64,000 bases of DNA from Candidatus Omnitrophota bacterium (lineage in GTDB: Bacteria > Omnitrophota > Omnitrophia > Omnitrophales > Aquincolibacteriaceae): assembly GCA_030698625.1 (NCBI GenBank), contig JAUYMS010000035.1:135950-199949 (forward strand), given 5' to 3'. Below, piece after piece: positions 19,091 through 25,986 of this stretch; within the stretch, counting starts at the first letter, position 1; each line of letters begins with the position of its first letter. Both the position numbers and the translations under genes were made by a program. The notes beneath the pieces are model-generated. The model was not told where the DNA came from and ran no database searches. It was given only the letters and a program-made list of their open reading frames with translations.

Positions 19091-20380
19091 TTAGATCTTC
19101 GCTTCACCTGAACGGATGAGCGCCCAACGGGTGCCGATCGGTCCGATCAACAGATTGATTCCGATCACGGCAATAAGGAGTGTTTGTAACCCCGCCCCCC
19201 ATTCCGGAAAGCCCCGCAGGAGCATGGCGGCAAGGCCCAGCGATACCCCGGCCTGTGCCACAAAACCGAGCCAGCCGAATTGCTTCATCCCATCCGGTCC
19301 CTTGCCGATGCGGGTTCCGGCATACGTGGCACCGTATAATGCCGCAAGCCGAAGTGCCACGACAACGAGGGCGAGAATCCACATGCTCTTTAATGCCTCC
19401 AGATCAATAACAGCGCCCGTGAGGCAGAAGAACAGCGTATAAACCGGAAGGCTCCCTCTTTCGATGGCATGTACCAGGCGATATCCGCGTTCCGGGGTAG
19501 TGTTTTCCATAAAGAACCCCGCGCTCAGGGCCACGAGTGCGGGTTCCAGATGAAAGTGGATGCTTAGCTTGGCGCTCAGAAAACATACGAAGAGTAGGAA
19601 AAGCGTATTCTCACGATTGACGACATGCAGATAGAGCGATATGAGCAACCCCAGGAGTACACCTACACCAATCGATAAGACAATCTCGAAACTGACCATG
19701 GCTAGAAAATTCAGGTCTAAGGGGGTGTCCGGTTTAATCAAGGCTTTCCCAAAAGTGACCACGATCGAAAAAAGGGTAATGACAAAGATGTCCTTGAGGA
19801 CCGTGACACAGAGTAAACATTTGGTGACGACTCCTTTCGCTTCACACTCATTGATGATGGCCATAGCCACGGCCGGAGAACTGGCTGCGGCCAGGGTTCC
19901 CAAGATCATTCCCACGACAAGTATGGATCGCCAGGACGGATCTTCGAGAAAAGGCATCCACGGATACGCGGCAAACGCAAAGGCAATGAACACGATCCAG
20001 AGAACCAGGATAAACATAAAGGTTATCGCCAATACGCTTTTCCATAGCGGTTTAAGTTCGTCGATTTTTAGCTCGCCGCCGGCGGTGATAGCAATCAAAG
20101 ATAATGCCAAGCCGTTAATGAGCTGAAGTTGCTCCGTCATTTCATGAGAGACCAGATCCAGGACATAAGGGCCTACGACAACACCGACAATCATGTATCC
20201 GGTAATTTTCGGGAGCCGGTAGCGGGAAGCCAGCTTCCCGGCCATATACGCTATCAATAGAATAAAACCTACCGTCATCGTCGAAGGTGTCAGCGGGCCG
20301 CCGAGTTCTTCGAGCCACTCGAACTGTTTTAGGCTCCACATGAGCATCATGATGAGAGCTGTGGCGATGACCTGGCTCAT
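19091..20380 (-). CDS. Cation:proton antiporter (CPA2-like), second of a pair
   Basis: This polytopic membrane protein of about 429 residues has the Na+/H+ exchanger architecture ('LPKITGYMIVGVVVGPYVL', 'ASSPAVAMAII', 'GFVAQAGVSLGLAAMLL'). The chosen start is the ATG at 20380, which overlaps the stop of the upstream antiporter gene by ATGA; the longer frame read into that gene gives low-complexity, unmembrane-like sequence. It probably exchanges Na+ or K+ for protons in the cytoplasmic membrane. It belongs to a minus-strand operon with another antiporter and a PII-like gene, both of which appear damaged. Confidence 0.85.
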   Translation of the reverse strand: MSQVIATALIMMLMWSLKQFEWLEELGGPLTPSTMTVGFILLIAYMAGKLASRYRLPKITGYMIVGVVVGPYVLDLVSHEMTEQLQLINGLALSLIAITAGGELKIDELKPLWKSVLAITFMFILVLWIVFIAFAFAAYPWMPFLEDPSWRSILVVGMILGTLAAASSPAVAMAIINECEAKGVVTKCLLCVTVLKDIFVITLFSIVVTFGKALIKPDTPLDLNFLAMVSFEIVLSIGVGVLLGLLISLYLHVVNRENTLFLLFVCFLSAKLSIHFHLEPALVALSAGFFMENTTPERGYRLVHAIERGSLPVYTLFFCLTGAVIDLEALKSMWILALVVVALRLAALYGATYAGTRIGKGPDGMKQFGWLGFVAQAGVSLGLAAMLLRGFPEWGAGLQTLLIAVIGINLLIGPIGTRWALIRSGEAKI

Positions 20381-21590
20381 GATTTTTGGGGCTCCGGGGG
20401 AGGCAAAACGCCTTGCAGCAATCTGCCGGCAAGGAGTTCGTTGATGAAACCGCCTGCGAGGATGGCCGTTACGACAGTATCCAGGAGCGGTCCCGCATAG
20501 AGCTGTTTGTATCCCACGACCATGGCGATTGCGAGCGGACCCTGTGCGATGATGCCTCCGAGTGTCGGAAAACGCAGCCGCAGCCGCGGTTCCGCTCTCG
20601 AAACCGCCCAAAGGGCAAATCCCTTGGCAAGCAGCCGAATCAATATATAAATGACTAGAAAGCCCCAGGCAAAGAGAGATTTGAAATTCCAGAGACTGCC
20701 GGCAAGAATGAGCATGATGAAATAGACGGGGCGCTCGGCATGCCTCAGGACATTTTCCATGAGGAGGTTATTAAATCCGGGAAGATTTGCAAAGATGATG
20801 CCGGCGATGAAACAAATAACCACGGGCGAAAGATGAAGGTAGGCGGCGACGCCGGCTGAAAGGGTAATGCCTCCGAGAATGAGAAGCTCACGTTCTGACT
20901 CCGTGAGCCGGACCTTAAGCAGATAAAAGAGAATAAGTGCTAATCCAAACCCGACCGCGTGGTGAATGCCGAGCCATACCCAACCCGAGTGTCTCGCCCC
21001 GTCGACTTGATCGATATGGAAGAAAGAGTAGAGAAAGGCAAGCGTGAGTATAGGAACAAAGACGTGGAGGCTGACCAGGTATTCGAGGATATGAAGTTTC
21101 TTTGCAGCCTCTGTCGACGAGCGCGCATAGTAATGCAAAGTTAAAGAAGAAGAGACGGCACCGCATGCGGTGAGGATAACGGCGGTCGTCCACACATCGA
21201 ATCTTCCGACGGCAAAGATCTTTGCCGTGAATCCCAAAACAATAAGAAGCCCCGTGAACAATATGGCTGAACTCAAAAGCCCTTCCATCTGAGCCAAGAG
21301 GAAGATGCGCTTTGGGAGATGGGCCATGAGTCGCCACTCGAACTGGATGCCCACGATGAAGCCGACCCACCCCAGCCCCAGGTATATTATGGGGTCTAAC
21401 TGACGAAGGGCCTGCGGCGTGACTATGTTGAAAATGTTAGAGCCGAACAAAACCCCCAGAAAGATAAAGAGGAAACCGCTGGTGAAGAGTTGGTCGAAGA
21501 TTTTCCAGCGACGCAGAAAACTACGGTAATGGTAGGCTGCCAGGTATCCGATCAGGACACGAGGACAACGAGGCCGAGGATGCCTTGCAT
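20377..21590 (-). pseudogene. Cation:proton antiporter, first of a pair, frameshifted near its start
   Basis: The main open part (TTG at 21450 to the stop at 20377, 357 residues) is a CPA2-type antiporter with about ten membrane segments. The same frame stays open upstream to about 21556 and encodes 'LIGYLAAYHYRSFLRRW', a plausible first helix end. The ATG at 21590 starts MQGILGLVVLV in another frame, which hits TGA at 21552-21554. One missing base at about 21557/21558 would join the two into a continuous hydrophobic N-terminus of a roughly 404-residue protein. It is therefore either a real frameshift or a base-call error. The ATG lies 10 nt after the PII-like gene. Confidence 0.7.
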
Positions 21591-21600
21591 GGGGGCCGCG

Positions 21601-21978
21601 CTACGGGTGTTTCGTTCCGTGCGGGGGCAGTGAAGAAATATTGACGAACCGAGAGAGAGGCACCGTGAAAAGGACGCCTCTGGAGCTCTCAGATTCCCGC
21701 AGGCCGGGAATCAGCTCGACAACCTCATCGACCAGACGGGGGTTGTCAACGACTGAGATGACGGTGTAGTTGAAAGGGCCGCCGCCCCGAATAAGTTCCC
21801 GTTAGCCGGCAAAAAGGGGAACATCGCGTGCCAGAATACGCCCCATGCCCTGGCTCTGAATAACGGTGGCTCCTGAAATTCCTATTTCGAGAAACCCCTC
21901 AAGAACGTGGTCTAGAAATTCCTTCCCCTCGAGAATACACACAAGCATCAATTTTTCAGACTCTGATTCTTTGGCCAT
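21601..21978 (-). pseudogene. PII-like regulator with in-frame stop
   Basis: From the ATG at 21978 the product reads through 'LMLVCILEGKEFLDHVLEG' and 'ISGATVIQSQGMGRIL', the strand-helix and SG(A/G)T(V/I)..SxGMGR pattern of PII-superfamily proteins. A TAA stop lies at 21802-21804. The same frame then continues as 'RELIRGGGPFNYTVISVVD' to a TAG at 21601-21603, giving a normal length of about 125 codons. Because the frame is unchanged, a substitution rather than an indel is implied. PII-like proteins of this kind often precede CPA2 antiporters and may regulate them. A longer start at 22002 is possible. Confidence 0.65.
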
Positions 21979-22001
21979 TGATACATAGTAGCAAAAGAGC
22001 A

Positions 22002-22031
22002 TTGGAATCGCTACTGCAAAAGCATTATACT
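22002..22031 (+). promoter_or_regulatory. Promoter of receiver-like gene
   Basis: TTGGAA (22002-22007), an 18-base gap, then TATACT (22026-22031). This lies 25 nt before the ATG at 22057, which also has a GGAGAGAG ribosome site. Confidence 0.5.
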
Positions 22032-22056
22032 AACCCGCAAAACGGAGAGAGTTATT

Positions 22057-22518
22057 ATGGATAAGAAAAAAATCCTGATTGTTGATGCCGAGGATAAGTA
22101 CTGCAATAAGCTTAAAGCCGAATTGGAAAAGACGGGCAAGTATGAATGCGAGATAGTTAAAGAAGGCACCAAGGTCGCCCAAACCGCGGTAGCCTTTCAT
22201 CCTTACGTCGTCTTTCTGAATGTTATCATGCCGGATAAGCGCGGCGGCGAGATCGCCATGGAGATCCAAGGGCATGAAAAGCTTAAAAAGACACGAATCT
22301 TATTCATGTCGAAGGATGCCAAAAAGAATCAGGCCGAACTCTTCCTGGGATTAGTGAACGGTATTCCGTTCCACGCGAAACCGATTGTGCCCCGCGGTAT
22401 CAATCCGCAGGAGCTTGGCGCTAAAATCGAAGAGCTTCCGCTCCCCGAAATTGCGCCGCCTGCCGATGAGGGCGCAACCCCGCCTACAGACGACGGTGCT
22501 GCCCCGCCTGCCTCATAA
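22057..22518 (+). CDS. Atypical receiver-domain protein lacking the phospho-acceptor Asp
   Basis: The 153-residue product has a response-regulator receiver fold: 'KKILIVDAED' carries the first acidic residues, and 'FHAKPIV' carries the conserved Lys-Pro. The expected phospho-acceptor is Asn55 ('VVFLNVIMPD') in place of Asp, so ordinary phosphorylation should not occur. The C-terminal 25 residues are rich in Pro, Ala and Asp/Glu, with 'PP(A/T)DEGAxPP'-like repeats. There is no output domain. It may act as a phosphorylation-independent partner protein. It is transcribed away from the PII-like operon. Confidence 0.75.
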   Translation: MDKKKILIVDAEDKYCNKLKAELEKTGKYECEIVKEGTKVAQTAVAFHPYVVFLNVIMPDKRGGEIAMEIQGHEKLKKTRILFMSKDAKKNQAELFLGLVNGIPFHAKPIVPRGINPQELGAKIEELPLPEIAPPADEGATPPTDDGAAPPAS

Positions 22519-22531
22519 GGACTTCCTTCCC

Positions 22532-22622
22532 AAATGTTAACCTGATGGACTTATGTTAACATAAGTTAATTATTGACAGGTGATTTAACTTAAGTTAATA
22601 TCCCCCATTAGGTTAACATAAG
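22532..22622 (+). promoter_or_regulatory. Promoter with overlapping palindromic operators
   Basis: A near-consensus promoter TTGACA (22573-22578)-N17-TAATAT (22596-22601) is flanked and overlapped by related elements. These are ATGTTAAC at 22534, an 18 bp perfect palindrome ACTTATGTTAACATAAGT (22549-22566), a 14 bp perfect palindrome TTAACTTAAGTTAA between the -35 and -10 boxes (22585-22598), and GTTAACATAAG (22612-22622). This layout is typical of autorepression by the HTH protein encoded next. Confidence 0.8.
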
Positions 22623-22628
22623 GGAGTT

Positions 22629-22883
22629 ATGGACTACGAGTACATGTCGATACCGGAATTCGCAAAGTGCCTGGGCGTCAGCCGTATTGCGGTTTACAAG
22701 CGGGTGAAGTCCGGCCACATTGAGGCCAAGCGGATCGGGAGAAACTTTGCGATCCCGAAAAAATGTCTGGCTCAGAGTGTCGGTGGTGAGTTGGACGAAG
22801 CAGGGCGCAGGGAGCTTGATCGGGGAGTTAAACGTGTATTTGCAGAGTATGGTGGGGTTGTGCGTCTTATGGGCGAGCGTTGA
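22629..22883 (+). CDS. Excisionase-type HTH protein, probable antitoxin
   Basis: An 84-residue protein whose first 45 residues are an excisionase/MerR-like helix-turn-helix: 'SIPEFAKCLGVSRIAVYKRV', then 'GHIEAKRIGRNFAIPK', the wing that reads DNA. The rest is a charged helix. Its stop codon is directly followed by the ATG of the Doc-like gene, the usual antitoxin-toxin order. The operators upstream fit autoregulation. A role as a plain transcription factor cannot be excluded. Confidence 0.75.
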   Translation: MDYEYMSIPEFAKCLGVSRIAVYKRVKSGHIEAKRIGRNFAIPKKCLAQSVGGELDEAGRRELDRGVKRVFAEYGGVVRLMGER

Positions 22884-23300
22884 ATGAGGCCTTTGACCGT
22901 GAAGGATGTTGAACACATAGCTGCGGCAGTTTCGCGTGAGCTCTCAGGCACCAAGAAGGGGCGTCGGGACATTACTGAGTACCGACCCGAAACTTTGGAA
23001 CAGTGTTTGATGATTCCTTTTCAAACGTTTGCGATTCGTTCTTCCTATCCTTCGCTTGCATCCAAGGCAAGCGTATTGTTTTACCTGATCATGAAGAACC
23101 AGCCGTTTCGGTGCGGCAATCAGCGGATGGCCCTCGTCTCATGGTTCCTCTTTCTTTTCAAAAACAAAAAATGGCTGGAAGTAGAACCGAAAGACCTACA
23201 TCAATTTGCTGTATGGATCGCGCAAAGTCCTGCCAATGCCAGAGAAGGAGCTCTGAAAGCGATCGAAGACTTTTTGAAGCATCACATGAGCCAAGCTTAA
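22884..23300 (+). CDS. Doc/Fic-family protein with degenerate active-site motif
   Basis: The 138-residue product begins 'LTVKDVEHIAAAV' and has 'LASKASVLFYLIMKNQPFRC', as in death-on-curing toxins. The Fic core motif HxFx(D/E)GNxR reads NQPFRCGNQR, so the catalytic His is Asn and the acidic residue is Cys, while GN and R remain. AMP or phosphate transfer to EF-Tu, the activity of Doc, may therefore be lost or altered. The ATG directly follows the HTH gene's stop. It is either a silenced toxin or a diverged one. Confidence 0.75.
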   Translation: MRPLTVKDVEHIAAAVSRELSGTKKGRRDITEYRPETLEQCLMIPFQTFAIRSSYPSLASKASVLFYLIMKNQPFRCGNQRMALVSWFLFLFKNKKWLEVEPKDLHQFAVWIAQSPANAREGALKAIEDFLKHHMSQA

Positions 23301-23335
23301 AAAACCGTTGTGGGGACAACAGTGGGGAGGTTGCG

Positions 23336-24670
23336 GTGGATGATGAACGGCAAGTGCAGGGGGAATTTCTCGAGGAGATTGAAGTACTTCGAGGCCGCAT
23401 CGCCGAGTTAGAAGAGGTGCTCTCGGGTTTGAGAAAAAAGGAAGTAGAAGTCTACGATGAGAAAGGCGTCTATGAAGGTCTCTTTGAGCAGGATTCCTAT
23501 CTCGCTCAAATGCTCGGTCCCGACGGCCGCTTCGCATACGTCAATCGTTTGTGGCAAGAAACACTGCGTTACAGCGACGACGACGTGCGTGAAATGACTT
23601 TCATCGATATTTTGGCGCCCGGCGAAGTCGAAGCTTGGCAGGCGGTGCTCCAGAGGCTCGTGACGGAGGAAGAGAGCCAGACGGTCCGACTCGCCTTGCA
23701 GACCAAAGACGGCCGTGAAGTGCGCGTGAGGGGCCGTGTCAGTCCCGTCATTCGGCGGGGAGACCTGATCAGAATTAATGCTGTATTCGAAGACCTTGCA
23801 GTCTTGGAAAAAGTCGAATTGGAGAGGGACAGATTTTTTCACCTCTCGCTTGATATGCTCTGTGTCATTGGTTTTGACGGCTACTTCAAACGCATCAACC
23901 CGGCCTTTGAGAGGATCCTGGGCTACTCTGCCGAAGAACTTGCAGAAAAGCCGCTGCTTGATATCGTCTATGAAGACGACCGCAAAGGCACCGGCGAGGA
24001 GATGCAAAGACTGGCCGCCGGAGCGCCGAGCGGCCATTTTGAGAATCGCTATCGCTGTAAGGACGGCTCCTATAAGTGGCTCGCCTGGACGAGTTTCCCG
24101 GTGGTGACAGACGGGGTTTGTTACGCTGTGGCGCGTGACGTGACGCAGAAAAAACAGCTTGAAGAAGAGCTTCGTAGGCTCTCTTTTACCGATGAATTGA
24201 CTGCCCTCTACAACCGCCGCGGATTCATGACCTTTACCAGTAAGCTGTGGGAGATTGCGCAACGCTCGGACAAGGGGCTGCTAGTCACCGTCGTAGACAT
24301 TGATTGTATGAAGGGGATCAATGACCGATTCGGCCATCAAGAAGGCGATCGAGCCATTATTAAAACAGCTGAGATTCTGCGCATGGTATTCCGCGGTTCT
24401 GATGTAGTGGCACGAATCGGCGGAGACGAATTCGCGGTAAGCGCCATGGTCGGAGACCAGGACAGCGCTGGGATGATTCGGAGGCGCCTCGATGAACTTC
24501 TCGTCAGCCATAATACCGAGGCAGGCGTTCCTTATCCGCTATCGCTCAGTTTGGGATTGGCTTACTGGAATCCTAAAAGTGAATTTTCGATCAACGAGTT
24601 GGTTGCCAGCGCCGATGCTTTTCTGTACGAAGACAAAAAGAGGCACCGCGCTATGAGGTCGCAGCCCTAG
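23336..24670 (+). CDS. PAS-PAS-GGDEF diguanylate cyclase
   Basis: The chosen start is GTG 23336, six bases after GGGGAGG, giving 444 residues; the frame is open further upstream but overlaps the Doc gene. The order is a short coiled coil, a first PAS domain ('MLGPDGRFAYVNRLWQETL'), a second PAS domain with PAC ('VIGFDGYFKRINPAFERIL' and 'WLAWTSFPVV'), then GGDEF. The intact 'RIGGDEFAV' active site predicts c-di-GMP synthesis. There are no membrane segments, so it is a cytosolic sensor of an unknown small signal. Its TAG overlaps the convergent gene's stop. Confidence 0.88.
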   Translation: MDDERQVQGEFLEEIEVLRGRIAELEEVLSGLRKKEVEVYDEKGVYEGLFEQDSYLAQMLGPDGRFAYVNRLWQETLRYSDDDVREMTFIDILAPGEVEAWQAVLQRLVTEEESQTVRLALQTKDGREVRVRGRVSPVIRRGDLIRINAVFEDLAVLEKVELERDRFFHLSLDMLCVIGFDGYFKRINPAFERILGYSAEELAEKPLLDIVYEDDRKGTGEEMQRLAAGAPSGHFENRYRCKDGSYKWLAWTSFPVVTDGVCYAVARDVTQKKQLEEELRRLSFTDELTALYNRRGFMTFTSKLWEIAQRSDKGLLVTVVDIDCMKGINDRFGHQEGDRAIIKTAEILRMVFRGSDVVARIGGDEFAVSAMVGDQDSAGMIRRRLDELLVSHNTEAGVPYPLSLSLGLAYWNPKSEFSINELVASADAFLYEDKKRHRAMRSQP

Positions 24671-24912
24671 TCCTGCAGGCTGCTCGATATTTCGGAAACT
24701 TTTTTTGCGCGGCGCATCCACACCAGGATCGTTGCGCCCACCCCGGCCAGCATGGAAACAATAACTCCCAGCATGACTAAGACTGCGATGCTCACGGACT
24801 TGGCGGCGCGTGAACTCGGATCGCCGAAGCACACCGAGCACGCCCATAAAAGTTTCGGAGAAGTGAGTAAAATCAGAAGTGCAAAACCTATCTGAGCGGG
24901 AAGGTTCCTCAT
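24667..24912 (-). CDS. Small CSVCFGD membrane protein of oxidase cluster
   Basis: 81 residues from the ATG at 24912, which overlaps the preceding stop (ATGA). A signal or membrane segment (residues 8-20) is followed by 'ACSVCFGDPSS', then a second membrane helix and a basic tail. Small proteins with CxVCFGD after the first helix occur at the end of cytochrome oxidase clusters in PVC bacteria; this is recall, not a search. Cys-x-x-Cys on the outer face suggests metal binding or a lipoprotein. Its position as the last gene of the cta operon suggests a role in assembly. Confidence 0.6.
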   Translation of the reverse strand: MRNLPAQIGFALLILLTSPKLLWACSVCFGDPSSRAAKSVSIAVLVMLGVIVSMLAGVGATILVWMRRAKKVSEISSSLQD

Positions 24913-25091
24913 GAAGTGCCCATCTTCCTGGTCTTCCCCAGAAACCAGAAAAGATAGAAGACGAGCGAGATGCAGATCCCGAATGCCGCAACGGCCCACC
25001 CGAGGTTTACGGCAACGGACCACGTGCCGAACCACGCCAGAGTCGCGATCGAGAGAACGATAAAGAAGATGTGAAAGGATCGGAGTGACAT
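24909..25091 (-). CDS. Small two-helix membrane protein of oxidase cluster
   Basis: 60 residues with two hydrophobic stretches (about 5-25 and 29-50) and a basic C-terminus 'GKTRKMGTS'. The ATG at 25091 abuts the ctaF stop, and its own stop overlaps the next gene by ATGA, so it is co-translated with the oxidase genes. It has no recognisable family motif. It may be an accessory subunit or assembly factor. Confidence 0.55.
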   Translation of the reverse strand: MSLRSFHIFFIVLSIATLAWFGTWSVAVNLGWAVAAFGICISLVFYLFWFLGKTRKMGTS

Positions 25092-25372
25092 TAGGATGTC
25101 ATCGCCGGGATGAATAGGAGTACGAGAAAGAACGCGAAGGTCAGCAATAAAATCCAGAAGATAATCTGCTTTTCCGAAATCAAGTGCATGAAGAAAGCCG
25201 CCACCAGAGATGCCTTGACGGTCGCGATGATGAGAGCAAGTGCGATCGCTCCCGCAAGCGGCAGGTCGAGATAGGAAACGGCAACCGTGATAACCGTGAG
25301 TGCCGCCAATGCCGCAAAAACGCTGATATAGATCTTGACGTGCTTTCGAATTTCTTCTTGTGTGTGTTCCAT
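25091..25372 (-). CDS. ctaF: Cytochrome c oxidase subunit IV (CtaF-like)
   Basis: 93 residues with three predicted helices. 'KIYISVFAALAALTVITV', 'ATVKASLVAAFFMHL' and 'FWILLLTFAFFLVLLF' match the prokaryotic COX4/CyoD-type small subunit, including the K(A/S)xLVAxFFMHL signature. The start is ATG 25372, because the longer frame reads into the subunit III gene. It lies between subunit III and two further small membrane proteins in the cta operon. Confidence 0.88.
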   Translation of the reverse strand: MEHTQEEIRKHVKIYISVFAALAALTVITVAVSYLDLPLAGAIALALIIATVKASLVAAFFMHLISEKQIIFWILLLTFAFFLVLLFIPAMTS

Positions 25373-25380
25373 GGTTTTTC

Positions 25381-25977
25381 CTATAGTAAATAGAGTACGG
25401 GAAACAGAAAGATCCAGACAAGATCGACAAAATGCCAATAAAGACCCGCACACTCGATCCGGCCCAGGAACCGCTCCGGTTCTGTTTGCCACATAGCGCT
25501 TCCCGGGAAGAGAAGATAGAGGTTTACGACAATGCCACCGACGATGTGCAGGCCGTGCAATCCGGTTAGCGTATAGTAAATGGCATAAAAGGTGCTTGAG
25601 TTCGGAAAGTGATGGTGCTCAAATTTCGCCCCGTATTCAAAGCCCTTTACCACCAGAAAGGCGCATGCCAGCAGGATCGTAAGCCCCATATAGATTCGGA
25701 ACCTCGATAAATCCTTCATGGCCAGAGAAGCCCAAGACATGACGATCGTGACGCTCGAGGCAATCAGGATCAGCGTGTTTACGGTGGCTAAAGGAACATT
25801 CAGGAGATCCGCACCCACCGGCCACTCTGTGGCACCGGTGCGCAAAAGAATATACGCGGAGAAAAGAGCCCCGAAGAGCATGACCTCAGAGGCCAGGAAG
25901 CACCAGATGCCGAGCTTTGCATTGGTGACTCCCGTGACGGGATGGGGCTTTGAAATATATCGAATCATATCTGACAT
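25381..25977 (-). CDS. ctaE: Cytochrome c oxidase subunit III
   Basis: 198 residues, the short bacterial form of subunit III with five predicted helices. 'KLGIWCFLASEVMLFGALFSAY' carries the conserved W..FL.SE..FF segment, and 'LTGLHGLHIVGGI' and 'YWHFVDLVWIFLFPVLYL' are the classic H-containing motifs. It supports the catalytic subunit in the membrane. The ATG at 25977 is 9 nt after the subunit I stop. Confidence 0.95.
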   Translation of the reverse strand: MSDMIRYISKPHPVTGVTNAKLGIWCFLASEVMLFGALFSAYILLRTGATEWPVGADLLNVPLATVNTLILIASSVTIVMSWASLAMKDLSRFRIYMGLTILLACAFLVVKGFEYGAKFEHHHFPNSSTFYAIYYTLTGLHGLHIVGGIVVNLYLLFPGSAMWQTEPERFLGRIECAGLYWHFVDLVWIFLFPVLYLL

Positions 25978-25986
25978 AGAATTGAA

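Noticed and set aside
21799-21804. Programmed stop-codon readthrough in the PII-like gene
   Set aside because: The context shows no readthrough signal or hairpin, and TAA is the least-read stop; mutation or error is simpler.
23003-23335. 5' extension of the PAS-GGDEF frame overlapping the Doc-like gene
   Set aside because: The extension overlaps a gene with clear family motifs and itself has none; the GTG at 23336 has a strong ribosome site.
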